From Rhodanobacter sp. C06 (GTDB lineage: Bacteria > Pseudomonadota > Gammaproteobacteria > Xanthomonadales > Rhodanobacteraceae), in contig NZ_MUNP01000037.1 in the NCBI RefSeq assembly GCF_002001105.1, positions 1 through 64,000 of the forward strand: a stretch of DNA of 64,000 bases. The letters are read 5' to 3'. Of this stretch, positions 35,046 through 44,935 are shown piece by piece. The notes under the pieces were generated by a model. That model did no database searches, was not told where the DNA came from, and saw only the letters and a program-made list of their open reading frames with translations. The translations under genes were made by a program, and so were the position numbers. How positions within the stretch are numbered: the first letter of the stretch is position 1; every line of letters begins with the position of its first letter.

Positions 35046-38000
35046 GTGGCGCCTCCCCCGGCGAGGGCGGCAGCGGCGGCGGTGGCGGTGGCGTCACCGA
35101 TTTCGGCTCGCTTCGATGCCAGTAACCGCCGTGCGTCCATGCGCCGAAGGCCCACTGCAGCCAGCCGATCAGCGCGAACGCCAGCCACAGCGCCCATGCC
35201 AGCATCGCGAGCTTGTACCACCACAGTGACACGCTGAGCACGCCGCTCACGGGCAGCGCGCCGCCGCTCTGGTCGGCGAACCAGCGCAGCCGCCAGGCGT
35301 CGGAGCCGTTGCCGGCCACGTGCATGTCCGGCACGCCGAGCAGGCCCTTGGGCACCGCGGCCACCAGCACGAGCAGCGCCAGCACGGTAAGCAGTGCCAG
35401 CCCGAGCTGCGCGAGGTTGAAGCCTTTCGCTCGCAGCCGCTCCGGTGGCGTCCAGCGCGCGCGCAGGCCGAGCAGGATCAGCCACGCCGCCACCAGCGCA
35501 TACGCACCCCACGCGAACGCGGAGAAGCCCAGGCCCAGCAGCAGCCAGTGGCGGTAGCGCAGCGGCGTGGGCGCGTAACGCGCCAGCAGCCAGGCGACCA
35601 GTAGCAACACCACGAGCTGCGACCAGTACAGCACCGCCGGACCGGTGGTCGGTCCCCAGGTCCACAGCACCCAGCGGTCCTGCGGCAGATCCAGCTCGGT
35701 GGCGATGTTCGCCACCGGCGCCTCCAGCGCGAACGCTGGCGTGCGCGTGCGCGCAGCGATGCCGTGCGGCTCGCGCAGGCGCACGCGGTAGTCGTGTTCA
35801 CTGGGCAGCAGCGGCAGGCCGAGCTTGCCGTTGCGCACGGCGAGGTTCAGCGGCTCGCCGTCGCGGCCGGCCTCCAGCAGTTCGGCGCCGGCCGGCAGCG
35901 TGATCGCGTGCTCGCCGCCGCGCGTGCTGCGCGCCGTGAGCGCGAGCGTGGTTTCGGTGCTGCGCTCACCCACTTTGCTTTGCACGACCACGTTGTCGAA
36001 GGCGAGGCTGCCGCCGCCGACCGCGACCGGCTGGCTGAAACCGAGTTGCAGGGTTTCGCCGGGCAGCGGCTGGAAGCGCAGGCCCGCGTCGCTGGCGCTG
36101 GTCGGCACGCCTTGCGCATCGACGTGCCACATCGGCGCGGCGACGATTTCCCAGACTTCGACGCGCTCGCCCAGCGCGGGCGCCCTGAGCGCGAGCTTCG
36201 CCGCGTGATCCAGCCGGCTCGTCCAGCGCACGGTGTCGCTGCCTGCGTTGAAGGTGACGTCGATGCGGCCGCTCTTCACCAGCGCGCCATCGCCCTGCGG
36301 ATGTTCGCCGGGCAGCAGCGGCAGGCTGAGGCTGAAGCCGCCATTCGCGGGGGCGATGCGTTCGACCGTGTTTTCCACTCGCCAGTCCACGCCCAGCAGC
36401 AGGCGGCGGGTAAGCCGCACGTAGGGCGGGAAGTCCTGCGCGGCCACCGCCGGGCCGCCGTTGTCGGCGACGCGCACGCGTTGCAGCGCGAGGCTGTCGC
36501 CCAGCATGCGTCCGCCGTCCACGCCATCGAGCGACCAGCCCTGCCCGTTGAAGGCCACCCGCTGCGGGCGCAACGCGAAGCGCAGGCTGGCGCTGTCCAC
36601 CGTGCCGATGCGGTAGCGCAGGCCGATGCGATGCACGCCGCGGTCGAGGCGCAGCAGCGCATCGTCGTCGCGGACCAGCGCGGCGGGATGCCCGTCCACG
36701 CTGGCATCGAGCAGTTGCAGCGCGGCGTCGGGCTGCGGCAGCGGCAACGCCACGGTGGCACCCGCGGCCACCTCCAGCGCCACGTCCAGCGTGTCGCCGC
36801 TGGCCTGCAGTTGCGCCTGCGCCACGCTGGCGCAGTCTGGCGCGCACTTTGGCGCTTCGGTGAGGCGGGCCTTCAACTGATCCAGCAGTTGTTGATTCGG
36901 CAAGCTCTGCGCGTGCGAAATCGAAGGCAGCAGCGCGACGGCGAGCAGCAGCGCACCGGCCACACCGGCGCCGCGTGCAGCGGTCCAAGGCAGGCGCCAC
37001 GGGCGCAGGCTGGCGAGCAGTTTCGCCAGCAACGCCGCCAGCAAGGCGACCATCGCCACGCGCAACAGCCGCACCAGCCAGCGCGGCGCGATCAGCAAGC
37101 GCGTGGTTTGCTCCGCAGTCACCGGGCCGGACCAGCCGAGTTGGTAGTCGTTGCCTTGATCCCAGCCCGGCGTGCCCGCGCCGGCCTGGATCGTGCTGCG
37201 GCTGTCGAAGTCGTCGAGGCCGGGACTTTGCAACGCCGTCGCAGTCACGACAACGGAAGAAAGATATTGCTCATTGGTGCGTACGCGTGGCGCCGGCTGC
37301 GCCGGAGCCGCAGGCTCAGCCAGCACCACCGAAGGCGGCGCGGGTGGCGCAGGTGGTGGTGGCGGCACGGCGTTGCTGGAAGCCAACTCCGCCTGTGGTC
37401 GCACTTCCTGCTTGAGTCCCGGGTTATGCATCGCATCCGCAAATTGCACGTATATGGATGCCCCGCCCTCCAACTGCGGATGCAGGGCGTACTGCAATTG
37501 CCGCGCAGCGAACGGCAGGCTCCACAGCACGGCGAGCGCGAACACCGCGATGGCAGCGCCGCGCGCCGCGACACGCAGGCGCCCATCCGGCAAGGCGCGC
37601 AGCAGCAGCGCCAGCAGCAACACCACGGCCAGCGTCCACAGTGGCGCGCCGCTTTCATGGCGGCCCAGCGCGAGATAAAGCGCCGCCAGCAAGGCCCAGC
37701 GCCAACCGAGCAGACGGCCGGCCAGCAAAGCGACCAGCGCGAGCACGAACAGGTCGAGCAGGCTCCATTGCGCCACCCAGGTATCCGGCGCGCGATCCGC
37801 GCCGGGCGCCGCGATCAGGCGATAGCCGAACGGCAGGTGCAGGCTGGCGCTGATGCCTTCCAGCGGCAGTCGCCAGCCGGAACTGGGGATCGCGCCACCG
37901 TGTACGGGCAAGCGCAGGCCAGCGTCGAGATCGAGTTTGCGCGTGCGCAGTTCGACACCGCTGCGGCCGTCGCTGCCCTTGCTGACCAGCAGCGGCGTGC

Positions 38001-39165
38001 CGCCTTCGCTGGCGCGTTGCAGTTGCCACGGCGCGGTCACGTCCAGCCGCTGGTGGTGGCGCAGTTCGCCGCTGAGATGATCGGCCGTGCGCAAGCCGCC
38101 GCCGTCGAAGTCCAGCCACATCTCGCGTTGCAGATGGATCTGGTCGCCCTTGCCGCCTTCGTCGCCGCGTGCGCCGGCGGTGATGGTCAGGCCCGAGCCG
38201 TCGTTCAGCGCGAACGCGGGCAGGTCGCTCCAGTCGCCGGGCACGCCGGCCTGCGCGGCGTCGATGCCCTGCCCTTCCGCGCGGCTGCCGCGCAGCGCGG
38301 GGTCGTCGCGGTAGCTCCAGATTTCCTGCCGCGGCCAAGGCGCGGCGGGCAGTTTCAGCGCCACCTTTTCCAGCGGCGCAATGGCGCGCGCCGTCAACGT
38401 CAGCAGCCAGTGTCCCGGCCGCAGCTGCACGCGCAGGCGGCCGTCGCTTTCAAGCTTGGCCGGCAGGTCGCCGGACAGCGCGGCGGCGACGAAGCCCGCG
38501 GGCAAGGCCGGGCCCAGCACCACTTCGCGCGCGCTGCCGGCCACGTCGAGTTGCAGCTGCGTCAGCAGCATCGCAGGCAGGCCGTCGCCAAGCTCGCGAT
38601 AGACGCGCAGCGACAAGGCATCGGCGACGCGCTGCGCGGCGGCGGCTTCGCCCAGGGTGAGTTCGTCGCCGTTGCGCTCGACGCGCGCCACCGCCGCGCC
38701 GTCCAGGCTGAGCGCGACGAGGCCGATTTCCGTGGGCACGCGCAGGCGTGCGGGCCGCTCCGACCACGGCAGCGTGCCGCGCAACTGGTAGTCACCGGGC
38801 GCCAGCCACAGCATCGGCTGGTCGTCGTGCTGCAGCACCACGGCAGGCTGGTTGTTCGAGGTCACCGCCTGCGGCCAGGCGTGTTCGTCGCCCGGCAGCG
38901 CCACCCAGCCGGGCGCGTCCACGTGTACGTCCAGGCTGAAGGTCGCGCCGTCCTTGCCGGCATCCAGCGCCAGCCGGCCGGGCCAGGCGCACTGGTAGCT
39001 GTCCGCGCCCGGCGACTGGTTGGCGAGGAACGGGCAAGCATGCTGCGGCACGTCGTGCAGCACCCAGCCCTGCCAGTCGCGCAAGGGCGGCGGTACGTCC
39101 TGCGCCGGCAATGGCGCGGCCAGCAGCAGGCACAGACCCAGCAGTGCTATCTGTCGAGCAAGCAT
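35038..39165 (-). CDS. Giant envelope protein of unknown function, 1375 residues
   Basis: A 1375-residue protein I do not recognise. A signal peptide ([22 protein letters not shown]) is followed by a large beta-rich exported part to about 460, with His/Cys near [14 protein letters not shown] cluster of hydrophobic segments lies at about 467-560. A Pro-rich linker with seven prolines follows near 610, then [10 protein letters not shown] near 635. Another TM lies at about 695-715. Near 730-750 a second signal-peptide-like segment ends in SISHAQ and is followed by ECAPDC-type cysteines (KCAPDC) and another beta-rich part. About five C-terminal TMs lie from 1175 on, and a poly-Pro tail ends the protein. 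The repeated order signal, Cys, beta domain suggests two fused ancestral proteins. It overlaps prmC. Confidence 0.8.
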   Translation of the reverse strand: MLARQIALLGLCLLLAAPLPAQDVPPPLRDWQGWVLHDVPQHACPFLANQSPGADSYQCAWPGRLALDAGKDGATFSLDVHVDAPGWVALPGDEHAWPQAVTSNNQPAVVLQHDDQPMLWLAPGDYQLRGTLPWSERPARLRVPTEIGLVALSLDGAAVARVERNGDELTLGEAAAAQRVADALSLRVYRELGDGLPAMLLTQLQLDVAGSAREVVLGPALPAGFVAAALSGDLPAKLESDGRLRVQLRPGHWLLTLTARAIAPLEKVALKLPAAPWPRQEIWSYRDDPALRGSRAEGQGIDAAQAGVPGDWSDLPAFALNDGSGLTITAGARGDEGGKGDQIHLQREMWLDFDGGGLRTADHLSGELRHHQRLDVTAPWQLQRASEGGTPLLVSKGSDGRSGVELRTRKLDLDAGLRLPVHGGAIPSSGWRLPLEGISASLHLPFGYRLIAAPGADRAPDTWVAQWSLLDLFVLALVALLAGRLLGWRWALLAALYLALGRHESGAPLWTLAVVLLLALLLRALPDGRLRVAARGAAIAVFALAVLWSLPFAARQLQYALHPQLEGGASIYVQFADAMHNPGLKQEVRPQAELASSNAVPPPPPAPPAPPSVVLAEPAAPAQPAPRVRTNEQYLSSVVVTATALQSPGLDDFDSRSTIQAGAGTPGWDQGNDYQLGWSGPVTAEQTTRLLIAPRWLVRLLRVAMVALLAALLAKLLASLRPWRLPWTAARGAGVAGALLLAVALLPSISHAQSLPNQQLLDQLKARLTEAPKCAPDCASVAQAQLQASGDTLDVALEVAAGATVALPLPQPDAALQLLDASVDGHPAALVRDDDALLRLDRGVHRIGLRYRIGTVDSASLRFALRPQRVAFNGQGWSLDGVDGGRMLGDSLALQRVRVADNGGPAVAAQDFPPYVRLTRRLLLGVDWRVENTVERIAPANGGFSLSLPLLPGEHPQGDGALVKSGRIDVTFNAGSDTVRWTSRLDHAAKLALRAPALGERVEVWEIVAAPMWHVDAQGVPTSASDAGLRFQPLPGETLQLGFSQPVAVGGGSLAFDNVVVQSKVGERSTETTLALTARSTRGGEHAITLPAGAELLEAGRDGEPLNLAVRNGKLGLPLLPSEHDYRVRLREPHGIAARTRTPAFALEAPVANIATELDLPQDRWVLWTWGPTTGPAVLYWSQLVVLLLVAWLLARYAPTPLRYRHWLLLGLGFSAFAWGAYALVAAWLILLGLRARWTPPERLRAKGFNLAQLGLALLTVLALLVLVAAVPKGLLGVPDMHVAGNGSDAWRLRWFADQSGGALPVSGVLSVSLWWYKLAMLAWALWLAFALIGWLQWAFGAWTHGGYWHRSEPKSVTPPPPPPLPPSPGEAPRG

Positions 39166-39249
39166 GCGTTTCTCCCTGGATGCCGCGCGGCCGGCAACAA
39201 CAAGTAGAACATGCCACCCGCATACCGCGGAACGGCCCGGTCGCTCGGC

Positions 39250-40212
39250 TCAGTCCGACACCGCCAGCACGCACTCGTCGGCGCCGAAGCTGCGGCAGCA
39301 GACCGGGAGGACCGACAGGCTGCGCCGCGCCAGGGCCGGCACTAGCAGGCCTTCGAGGAAGCCACCATAGAAGCCGCAACCGGAATGGCCGTCCCCGGCG
39401 CACAACGCGCTGTGCCGGATATGCAGCTGGCCATCCTGCAGCTCCGCCTCGGCGAAGGCATGCAGCGCCGGCACGGCGAGGGCGGAAAGTGCGGCGGCTA
39501 GCGCGAGTCCGGTGTCCAGCGAATATTCGCGCGCGAACACCCACGCGCCCACGCGCTGGCCGGCCAGTTGCAGCGTGGCGGCGCGCGCCCCCGGCTGCAC
39601 GCCACGATCCAGCGCCAGCAGGCGCGGCAGGATGCGCGGGTATTCCTGCTCCAGCGCTGCCAGCGCTTGTTCGACTGCTGCCTCGTCGGCCGCCAGCTCC
39701 GGCAGTTCGACGTAGGGTTCGGGCTCCGGCTCGGTCGGTGCGGGCGGCGGCGCGGGACGGCGGATCACCAGTTCCTCGAAGGTCTCCGTTTCCGGTGCGG
39801 GCTGCGGAGCCGCCGCGATGGCGACTCCGGCCTCCGCGCTCACGGCCGGCGCGGGCGCGGCATCCTGCTCCGGAACGGGTGCCGGAACGGGTGGCGGCTC
39901 GGGTGGCGGCGCCGGCGGCGGCACGTAGCCGCTGGTGACCTTGCTGGTGGCGGCGAAATGCGTGCGCACCTCGCCCTCGACGGCGGGCGCCAGTTCGAAG
40001 CTGATGAGCCGGTCGCAACCTTCCAGCGCCTGGCGCAACGCGCGCTTTTTGAACCACGAGCCACGCACCACCATGCTCAGCAGCGTGCCATGGGGGTCTT
40101 GCGCCAGGCGCTGCCGCAGCAGGGTGAAGCCATTCGCGGCCGCCAGGCGGCCAACCTCGATGAGCAGGCCCTCGCGTTGCAGCGCGAGCGCCTGGATTTC
40201 CAGCTCGATCAT
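39250..40212 (-). CDS. ACT-like / Pro-rich linker / V4R-like protein
   Basis: A 320-residue protein with no signal peptide. Residues 1-76 look like an ACT-type alpha/beta domain (LLIEVGRLAAANGFTLLRQRL, TLLSMVVRGSW). Residues 95-175 are a low-complexity Pro/Ala/Glu linker. The C-terminal 140 residues end with LCAGDGHSGCGFYGGFLEG and LPVCCRSFGADECVLAV; this spacing of Cys, aromatic and Gly matches the V4R (4-vinyl-reductase-like) small-molecule-binding domain. The linked ligand is unknown, and a regulatory or sensing role is inference. It stands between the giant envelope gene and pepN. Confidence 0.65.
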   Translation of the reverse strand: MIELEIQALALQREGLLIEVGRLAAANGFTLLRQRLAQDPHGTLLSMVVRGSWFKKRALRQALEGCDRLISFELAPAVEGEVRTHFAATSKVTSGYVPPPAPPPEPPPVPAPVPEQDAAPAPAVSAEAGVAIAAAPQPAPETETFEELVIRRPAPPPAPTEPEPEPYVELPELAADEAAVEQALAALEQEYPRILPRLLALDRGVQPGARAATLQLAGQRVGAWVFAREYSLDTGLALAAALSALAVPALHAFAEAELQDGQLHIRHSALCAGDGHSGCGFYGGFLEGLLVPALARRSLSVLPVCCRSFGADECVLAVSD

Positions 40213-40287
40213 CCGTCCCCCTGTAGACGATGTCGGTGCGTTGAATTTCCGCCCATGCTACGACTTGCGTCGGCGGGCCACCACAAA

Positions 40288-40317
40288 CGACAAGCCCCGC
40301 CGCAGCGGGGCTTGTCG
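40288..40317 (-). terminator. Terminator after the M1 aminopeptidase gene
   Basis: CGACAAGCCCCGC pairs perfectly (13 bp) with GCGGGGCTTGTCG around CGCA. On the minus strand the stem is followed by TTTG. It lies 20 bases beyond the aminopeptidase stop. Confidence 0.85.
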
Positions 40318-40336
40318 CATCCATGACTCAAACCGA

Positions 40337-43018
40337 TCAGCGCAGGATCGAAGCCGGCTCCTGCTTGGCCTGCAGCGCCGCGCACAGCTCGATAGCCTCG
40401 GTGGTTTGCGCCAGGCCGCGCGAGATGCCGGCGGCATCGTTCATGCGCGGCTTGAAGAACGCCTGCACGCGCTGCGCCTCGGCGCTGGAGCAGCCGCCGC
40501 CCGCGGCCAGCATCGGCAGGTAGCCGCCGGCGAAGCTGCCGGTGCGCTTGAGGATCTGCGGGTAGTGGCCGGCGAACCAGCTCCACATCGCGTCGCGCTG
40601 GGCCTCGGTGTCGCGACCCGAGCGCAGCAGCGAGGCCATCTCGCCCACCTTGACCGGCTTGCTGATCGCGAAGTCGCGTACCTGCTCGGCGAGCGCGGGG
40701 TCCTCGACGCTGGCCAGGCCGCCGAGAATGCCGTTGCGCAGTGCCGGATCGCTGGTCTGCGGCAGTTCGGCGATCAGCGCATCGACCGCACTCTTGCCCT
40801 GGGTCTGCACCGCCACGCCCAGCGCGTCGCCGAGCAGGTCGGGGTTCGCGGCCGCGAGGTCGAGGCGACCGTCGGCCTTCTTTTTCAGCGCCGCCTCACC
40901 CTGCTGGAGCAGGGCCGCACGCACCGCGGGCAGTTTGTAGTCGAAGGCCAGCGTGGCGGCGAGCGTGCTGCGCAGGAGCGCATCGTCCTCCGACTCGCCA
41001 GCCTTGCGCTGGTAGCCCAGCGCTTCGAGCTTCGGCAGGTAGGCGGCCTTCACCCAGTCCGCGACGCGGGCGCGCTGGACATCGGTCTTCGCCACGTGAT
41101 GGTAGATCCAGCTCACGCGTCCCAGCGGTGCGGTGAACACCTGGCTCGTCTTCGACTGGGTGAGCGGCTTCAGCGCGGCGAGCACTTGGCCGGCATCGAG
41201 ATCGCCATGCTGGAAGCTGGCGCCGATCGCGTCGGCATAGGCCAGCTGCTCGGCATCGCTGAGCTTGGCGACCTCTTTCACCAGCGCGGCCAGCTCGCCC
41301 TTGTCGAGGCTGAAGCGGTAGTAGCCGGCGGCGTTCGCGTTCGGCATCACCCAGGTCGGGTTGCTGGCGCCGGCCAGCACGATGGAGCCGGTCGCCTTGT
41401 CGAGCATGTCGCAGGCCACCTTGCTTCCGTCAGCAGTGCCATAGCGCACGCACACCGGCACGCCCCAGATGCGCGAGGCATCGCCATGGCTGCCCAGCGG
41501 CAGGTAGCGGCTCTGCTTCAGTTCCAGCACGGTCTGGCCGTTCCTGTGCTCCAGCTTCGTCTGCACGTAGGGCACGCCGGACTGGTCGAGGAAGCTCTTG
41601 AACGCGTGCTTGAACGCGTCGCCCTTACCCGCCGCGGTGGCGATCGCGTTGACGAGATCATCCGCGGTGGCGTTGCCGAACTTGTGCGCCTGGATGTAGG
41701 CGCGCATGCCCTTCTGGAACGTCTTGTCGCCCACGTAGTTCTCGAACATGCCGATGACGGCGGCGCCCTTTTGGTAGGTGATGCCGTCGAACGCGGTCTC
41801 GATGTCGCCGTTGCCGGTGATCGGCTGGCGGATCTTGCGCGCGCTGACCAGGCTGTCGTTGCCCATCGCGCCCTGCGCGCCGCGCACGCGGTCGAGGTCG
41901 GCGCGGTATTCGGGATGCACTTCCTCGGTGACTTTCTGCTGCATCCAGGTGGCGAAGGCCTCGTTGAGCCAGATGTCGTTCCACCAGGCCAGCGTCACGG
42001 TGTCGCCGGTCCACTGGTGGGCCAGCTCGTGCGCGGTGACGTTGAAGGAGCCACGCACGTTGCGCGCCGGCGAATCCTTGTCGAGCAGCAGCAGCCAGTC
42101 GCGGAACGTGACCAGGCCCGCGTTCTCCATCGCGCCGGCGGCGAAGTCCGGCGCCGCGAGCACGTCCAGCTTGTCCCACGGATAGCCGAAGCCGTAGTAG
42201 TTCTCCAGCGCGTGGATGATGCTCGGCGTCTCGGAGATCACGTGGCTCATGCGATGCGCCTCGCCGGCGGCGGCGATGCCGCGCAGCGGCAGCGGCTTGC
42301 TGCGGTAGGCGTCGGGCGAGATTTCCGCGGTCGGCGTGATGTCCCACGGGCCCACGGCGAACGCCACCAGATAGGTCGGCAGCGGCAAGGTCGGCGCGAA
42401 GTTCACCGTCTTCCAGCCCTTGCCCGCCGGCTTCTCGCTTACCAGTTGCGTGTTCGCCACCGCGGTGTCGCCTTCCGGCAAGGTGATCGAGATGTCGAAC
42501 GGCGTCTTGAAGCCGGGCTCATCGAAGCTCGGGAAGGCGTAGCGCGCGCTGATCGGTTCCATCTGCGTCATCGCGTAGGGCTGGCCCTTGGCGGTGACCT
42601 TGTACAGGCCCTGCAACTGCGCGTTGAGCGGCGCGGTGTACTCGAACTTCAGCGTGATCTCGCCGGCCGGCAGCGTGCTGCCGAAATCCACGCGCACCAC
42701 GCCCGCCTTCGAATCGGCTTCCACGTACTTCGCGTCATGCGTCTTGCCCGCGGCGTCGGTCACCGTCACCTTCGACACCGTAAGCGAAGCGCCGTCCAGC
42801 CACACGTGGTCGGAGGCCTTGGCCAGCTTCACCTTGATCGTGGTGGTGCCGGAGAAGTCGGTTTGCGCCGGATCCACCTTGAACGCGATCTGGTAGGACT
42901 GCGGCACCGCCCAGGACGGCAGGCGGCCCGTGGGTGCCTGGTCGGCACCGGCGGCGAACGCCAGGCCGCAGCCGGTGGCCAGCGCGGTGAACAGGAGAGG
43001 ACGGACAAGACGACGCAT
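40337..43018 (-). CDS. Exported M1-family zinc aminopeptidase (PepN-like)
   Basis: An 893-residue metallopeptidase with a signal peptide (cleaved near AFAAG, about 23). The exopeptidase motif GAMEN is at about 295-299. The zinc motif HELAHQW is at about 330-336, with the third ligand in WLNEAFA about 18 residues on. The tail beyond 570 is the helical ERAP1-C-like domain (WIYHHVAKTDVQRARVADWV). It removes N-terminal residues from peptides and probably acts in the periplasm, unlike cytosolic E. coli PepN. The gene stands alone, divergent from oxyR. Confidence 0.95.
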   Translation of the reverse strand: MRRLVRPLLFTALATGCGLAFAAGADQAPTGRLPSWAVPQSYQIAFKVDPAQTDFSGTTTIKVKLAKASDHVWLDGASLTVSKVTVTDAAGKTHDAKYVEADSKAGVVRVDFGSTLPAGEITLKFEYTAPLNAQLQGLYKVTAKGQPYAMTQMEPISARYAFPSFDEPGFKTPFDISITLPEGDTAVANTQLVSEKPAGKGWKTVNFAPTLPLPTYLVAFAVGPWDITPTAEISPDAYRSKPLPLRGIAAAGEAHRMSHVISETPSIIHALENYYGFGYPWDKLDVLAAPDFAAGAMENAGLVTFRDWLLLLDKDSPARNVRGSFNVTAHELAHQWTGDTVTLAWWNDIWLNEAFATWMQQKVTEEVHPEYRADLDRVRGAQGAMGNDSLVSARKIRQPITGNGDIETAFDGITYQKGAAVIGMFENYVGDKTFQKGMRAYIQAHKFGNATADDLVNAIATAAGKGDAFKHAFKSFLDQSGVPYVQTKLEHRNGQTVLELKQSRYLPLGSHGDASRIWGVPVCVRYGTADGSKVACDMLDKATGSIVLAGASNPTWVMPNANAAGYYRFSLDKGELAALVKEVAKLSDAEQLAYADAIGASFQHGDLDAGQVLAALKPLTQSKTSQVFTAPLGRVSWIYHHVAKTDVQRARVADWVKAAYLPKLEALGYQRKAGESEDDALLRSTLAATLAFDYKLPAVRAALLQQGEAALKKKADGRLDLAAANPDLLGDALGVAVQTQGKSAVDALIAELPQTSDPALRNGILGGLASVEDPALAEQVRDFAISKPVKVGEMASLLRSGRDTEAQRDAMWSWFAGHYPQILKRTGSFAGGYLPMLAAGGGCSSAEAQRVQAFFKPRMNDAAGISRGLAQTTEAIELCAALQAKQEPASILR

Positions 43019-43155
43019 GAGGGGTTCCCCGGGTGTGTACAGGAACCCGTCACGCTAGGCGGCACATGACTTTCCACACAGTGCCATAAGGCATGTCGAC
43101 GCCGGCGCGGCGCGCGCGCTTGCGTCAAGCGGCTCAATCACTACTATGGGCTTTC

Positions 43156-43170
43156 ATAGTTCACGTCTAT
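43156..43170 (+). promoter_or_regulatory. OxyR-type binding site upstream of oxyR
   Basis: ATAGTTCACGTCTAT matches the OxyR half-element ATAGNTNNNANCTAT at nine of ten defined positions. A further CTAT at 43144-43147 stands eight bases before it, close to the spacing of the full four-contact operator. It ends 13 bases before the oxyR ATG, between oxyR and pepN, so it could mediate autoregulation. Confidence 0.6.
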
Positions 43171-43183
43171 GATGGGGCTCGTC

Positions 43184-44164
43184 ATGAACCTGCGCGACCT
43201 GCACTACCTGGTGGCCCTCGCCGAGCAGCGCCATTTCGGCCGCGCGGCGGAGGCCTGCTTCGTCAGCCAGCCCACCCTGTCCACCCAGATCAAGAAGCTG
43301 GAGGAGGAACTGGGCGTGGCGCTGGTGGAGCGCACGCCGCGCAAGGTGCTGCTCACCGACGTGGGCCGCGAGATCGTGGCGCGCGCGCGCGACGTGCTGA
43401 ACGAGGTGGAGCAGATCAAGGGCATCGCGCGGCGCACGCTGGATCCCGAATCCGGCACGGTGCGGCTGGGCATCTTCCCCACGCTGGGCCCCTACCTGCT
43501 GCCGCACGTGGTGCCGCGGGTGCGCGAGCGCTTCCCGCGGCTGGAACTGCTGCTGGTGGAGGAGAAGACCGAGGAAGTGCTGCGCCGCCTGCGCGAAGGC
43601 CGGCTGGACGCCGGCATTCTCGCCCTGCCGGTGCACGAGGACAGCCTGCATGCGGAATTCCTGTTCGAGGAGCCGTTCGTGCTCGCGGTGCCGCAATCGC
43701 ATCCGCTGGCGCGGCGTCCCTCGCTGAAGCTGGCCGACCTTGGCGACCAGAGCCTGCTGCTGCTGGAGGACGGCCACTGCCTGCGCGACCAGGCGCTGGA
43801 GGTCTGCCACCTCGCCGGCGCGGGCGAGAGGAGCGGCTTCCGCGCCACCAGCCTGGAGACGCTGCGCCAGATGGTGGCCGCCGACGTGGGCATCACCTTG
43901 CTGCCCACGCTGGCGGTGAAGCCGCCGGTGGCGCAGGCGCCGAACGTGCAGCTGATCGAGTTTCGCGGCAGCCATCCACCGAGCCGGCGCATCGCGATGC
44001 TGTGGCGCAAGAGCTCGGCGATGGGCGGCTTCCTCAAGCAGCTTGCCGGCGTGTTCCGCGAACTGCCCAAAGGCCTGCTCGATCCGCACGACGCAGCCAC
44101 GCCGGCGGCCGCGACGGCCACGCCCACGAAGCCGCGTCGCGATAGTCCGAAACGATCGTCCTGA
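43184..44164 (+). CDS. oxyR: Hydrogen-peroxide sensor OxyR (LysR family)
   Basis: A 326-residue LysR regulator. The N-terminal winged helix-turn-helix reads MNLRDLHYLVALAEQRHFGRAA and VSQPTLSTQIKKLEEELGV, matching E. coli OxyR closely. Counting from this ATG, the redox cysteines fall at 199 (EDGHC) and 208 (EVC), the exact E. coli positions, so it is a peroxide-sensing OxyR. Start choice: the ATG at 43184, since upstream ATGs give a non-family extension. The C-terminal tail is Ala/Pro-rich. It precedes the rubrerythrin block, separated by the 162-bp element. Confidence 0.96.
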   Translation: MNLRDLHYLVALAEQRHFGRAAEACFVSQPTLSTQIKKLEEELGVALVERTPRKVLLTDVGREIVARARDVLNEVEQIKGIARRTLDPESGTVRLGIFPTLGPYLLPHVVPRVRERFPRLELLLVEEKTEEVLRRLREGRLDAGILALPVHEDSLHAEFLFEEPFVLAVPQSHPLARRPSLKLADLGDQSLLLLEDGHCLRDQALEVCHLAGAGERSGFRATSLETLRQMVAADVGITLLPTLAVKPPVAQAPNVQLIEFRGSHPPSRRIAMLWRKSSAMGGFLKQLAGVFRELPKGLLDPHDAATPAAATATPTKPRRDSPKRSS

Positions 44165-44227
44165 TAAGCACAATCAATTTCAACGAATCCTCCCGCAGCG
44201 CTAGGCTCGGAACGTAGCGACCGCTCT

Positions 44228-44389
44228 GGAGCGTGGGCGGTAGAAACCAAGCGGGCGAGGCAAAGTCGTTTTGAGGCAGATTTCGTGACGGCTTGCAGGC
44301 CCATAGTGGTTCTATGGGCCAAAAGCCGGCGCGGAAGATGCCCAAAACGGCGCAGCCGCAGCCGCTTGTGTTTCTGCCGCCCATGCTCC
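44228..44389 (-). mobile_element. 162-bp MITE-like element, copy B (inverted)
   Basis: The second copy, exactly 162 bp. Left end GGAGCGTGGGCGGTAGAAAC; right end read inward GGAGCATGGGCGGCAGAAAC (18 of 20 identical). The central near-palindrome at 44298-44320 reads GGCCCATAG...CTATGGGCC and lies 70 and 69 bases from the two ends, the mirror of copy A. It has no coding capacity. It lies 49 bases before the rubrerythrin ATG, inside the oxyR-rubrerythrin gap, and could carry or disrupt that promoter. Confidence 0.8.
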
Positions 44390-44438
44390 TTGGGCCGCTC
44401 CGCATTGCCCTCCCAGCCCGACGCCACGAGGTGATGTC

Positions 44439-44858
44439 ATGAGCAAGCTGAAAGGCTCGAAAACCGAGCAGAGTCTGAAAGACGCGTTTGCCGGCGAATC
44501 CATGGCCAACCGCCGTTACCTCTACTTCGCCGCCAAGGCGGACGTGGAGGGCTACAACGACGTTTCCGCCGTGTTCCGTTCCACCGCCGAAGGCGAGACC
44601 GGCCACGCCCATGGCCACCTCGAATACCTGGAACAGTGCGGCGACCCCGCCACCGGCCTGCCGTTCGGCGAGACCCACGCCAACCTCAAGAGCGCGATCG
44701 CCGGCGAGACCCACGAGTACACCGACATGTACCCGGGCATGGCCAAGACCGCGCGCGACGAAGGTTTCGATGAGGTGGCCGACTGGTTCGAGACCCTGGC
44801 CAAGGCCGAGCGCTCGCATGCGAACCGCTTCACCAAGGCGCTGGGCGAAATGGGCTGA
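44439..44858 (+). CDS. Rubrerythrin-family ferritin-like protein
   Basis: A 139-residue ferritin-like diiron protein. The four-helix iron ligands are seen as [43 protein letters not shown] and [11 protein letters not shown]. The C-terminal rubredoxin domain of classical rubrerythrin is missing, so it needs an outside electron donor. Rubrerythrins reduce hydrogen peroxide to water. A strong GAGGTGAT Shine-Dalgarno precedes the ATG. The adjacent Fe-S oxidoreductase is a plausible partner, and OxyR lies just upstream. Confidence 0.93.
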   Translation: MSKLKGSKTEQSLKDAFAGESMANRRYLYFAAKADVEGYNDVSAVFRSTAEGETGHAHGHLEYLEQCGDPATGLPFGETHANLKSAIAGETHEYTDMYPGMAKTARDEGFDEVADWFETLAKAERSHANRFTKALGEMG

Positions 44859-44935
44859 GCCGCCTGCCGGCAGCCATAGGCTGCCGGCATCGCCATCGCA
44901 GGGTCATGGGCGCCGCGGCGCCCGCGGAGACGCCC

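Noticed and set aside
37238-37260. VVVTATA motif as a sign of a TonB-dependent receptor
   Set aside because: The motif lies mid-protein after a Pro-rich linker, and no plug or beta-barrel sequence follows. It is mentioned only as an oddity.
35764-39207. Plus-strand frame of 1147 residues opposite the giant envelope protein
   Set aside because: Its composition (Gln, Arg, His and Ala rich, no hydrophobic segments) is that of a mirror frame. The minus-strand frame has a signal peptide, TMs and a coupled end with prmC.
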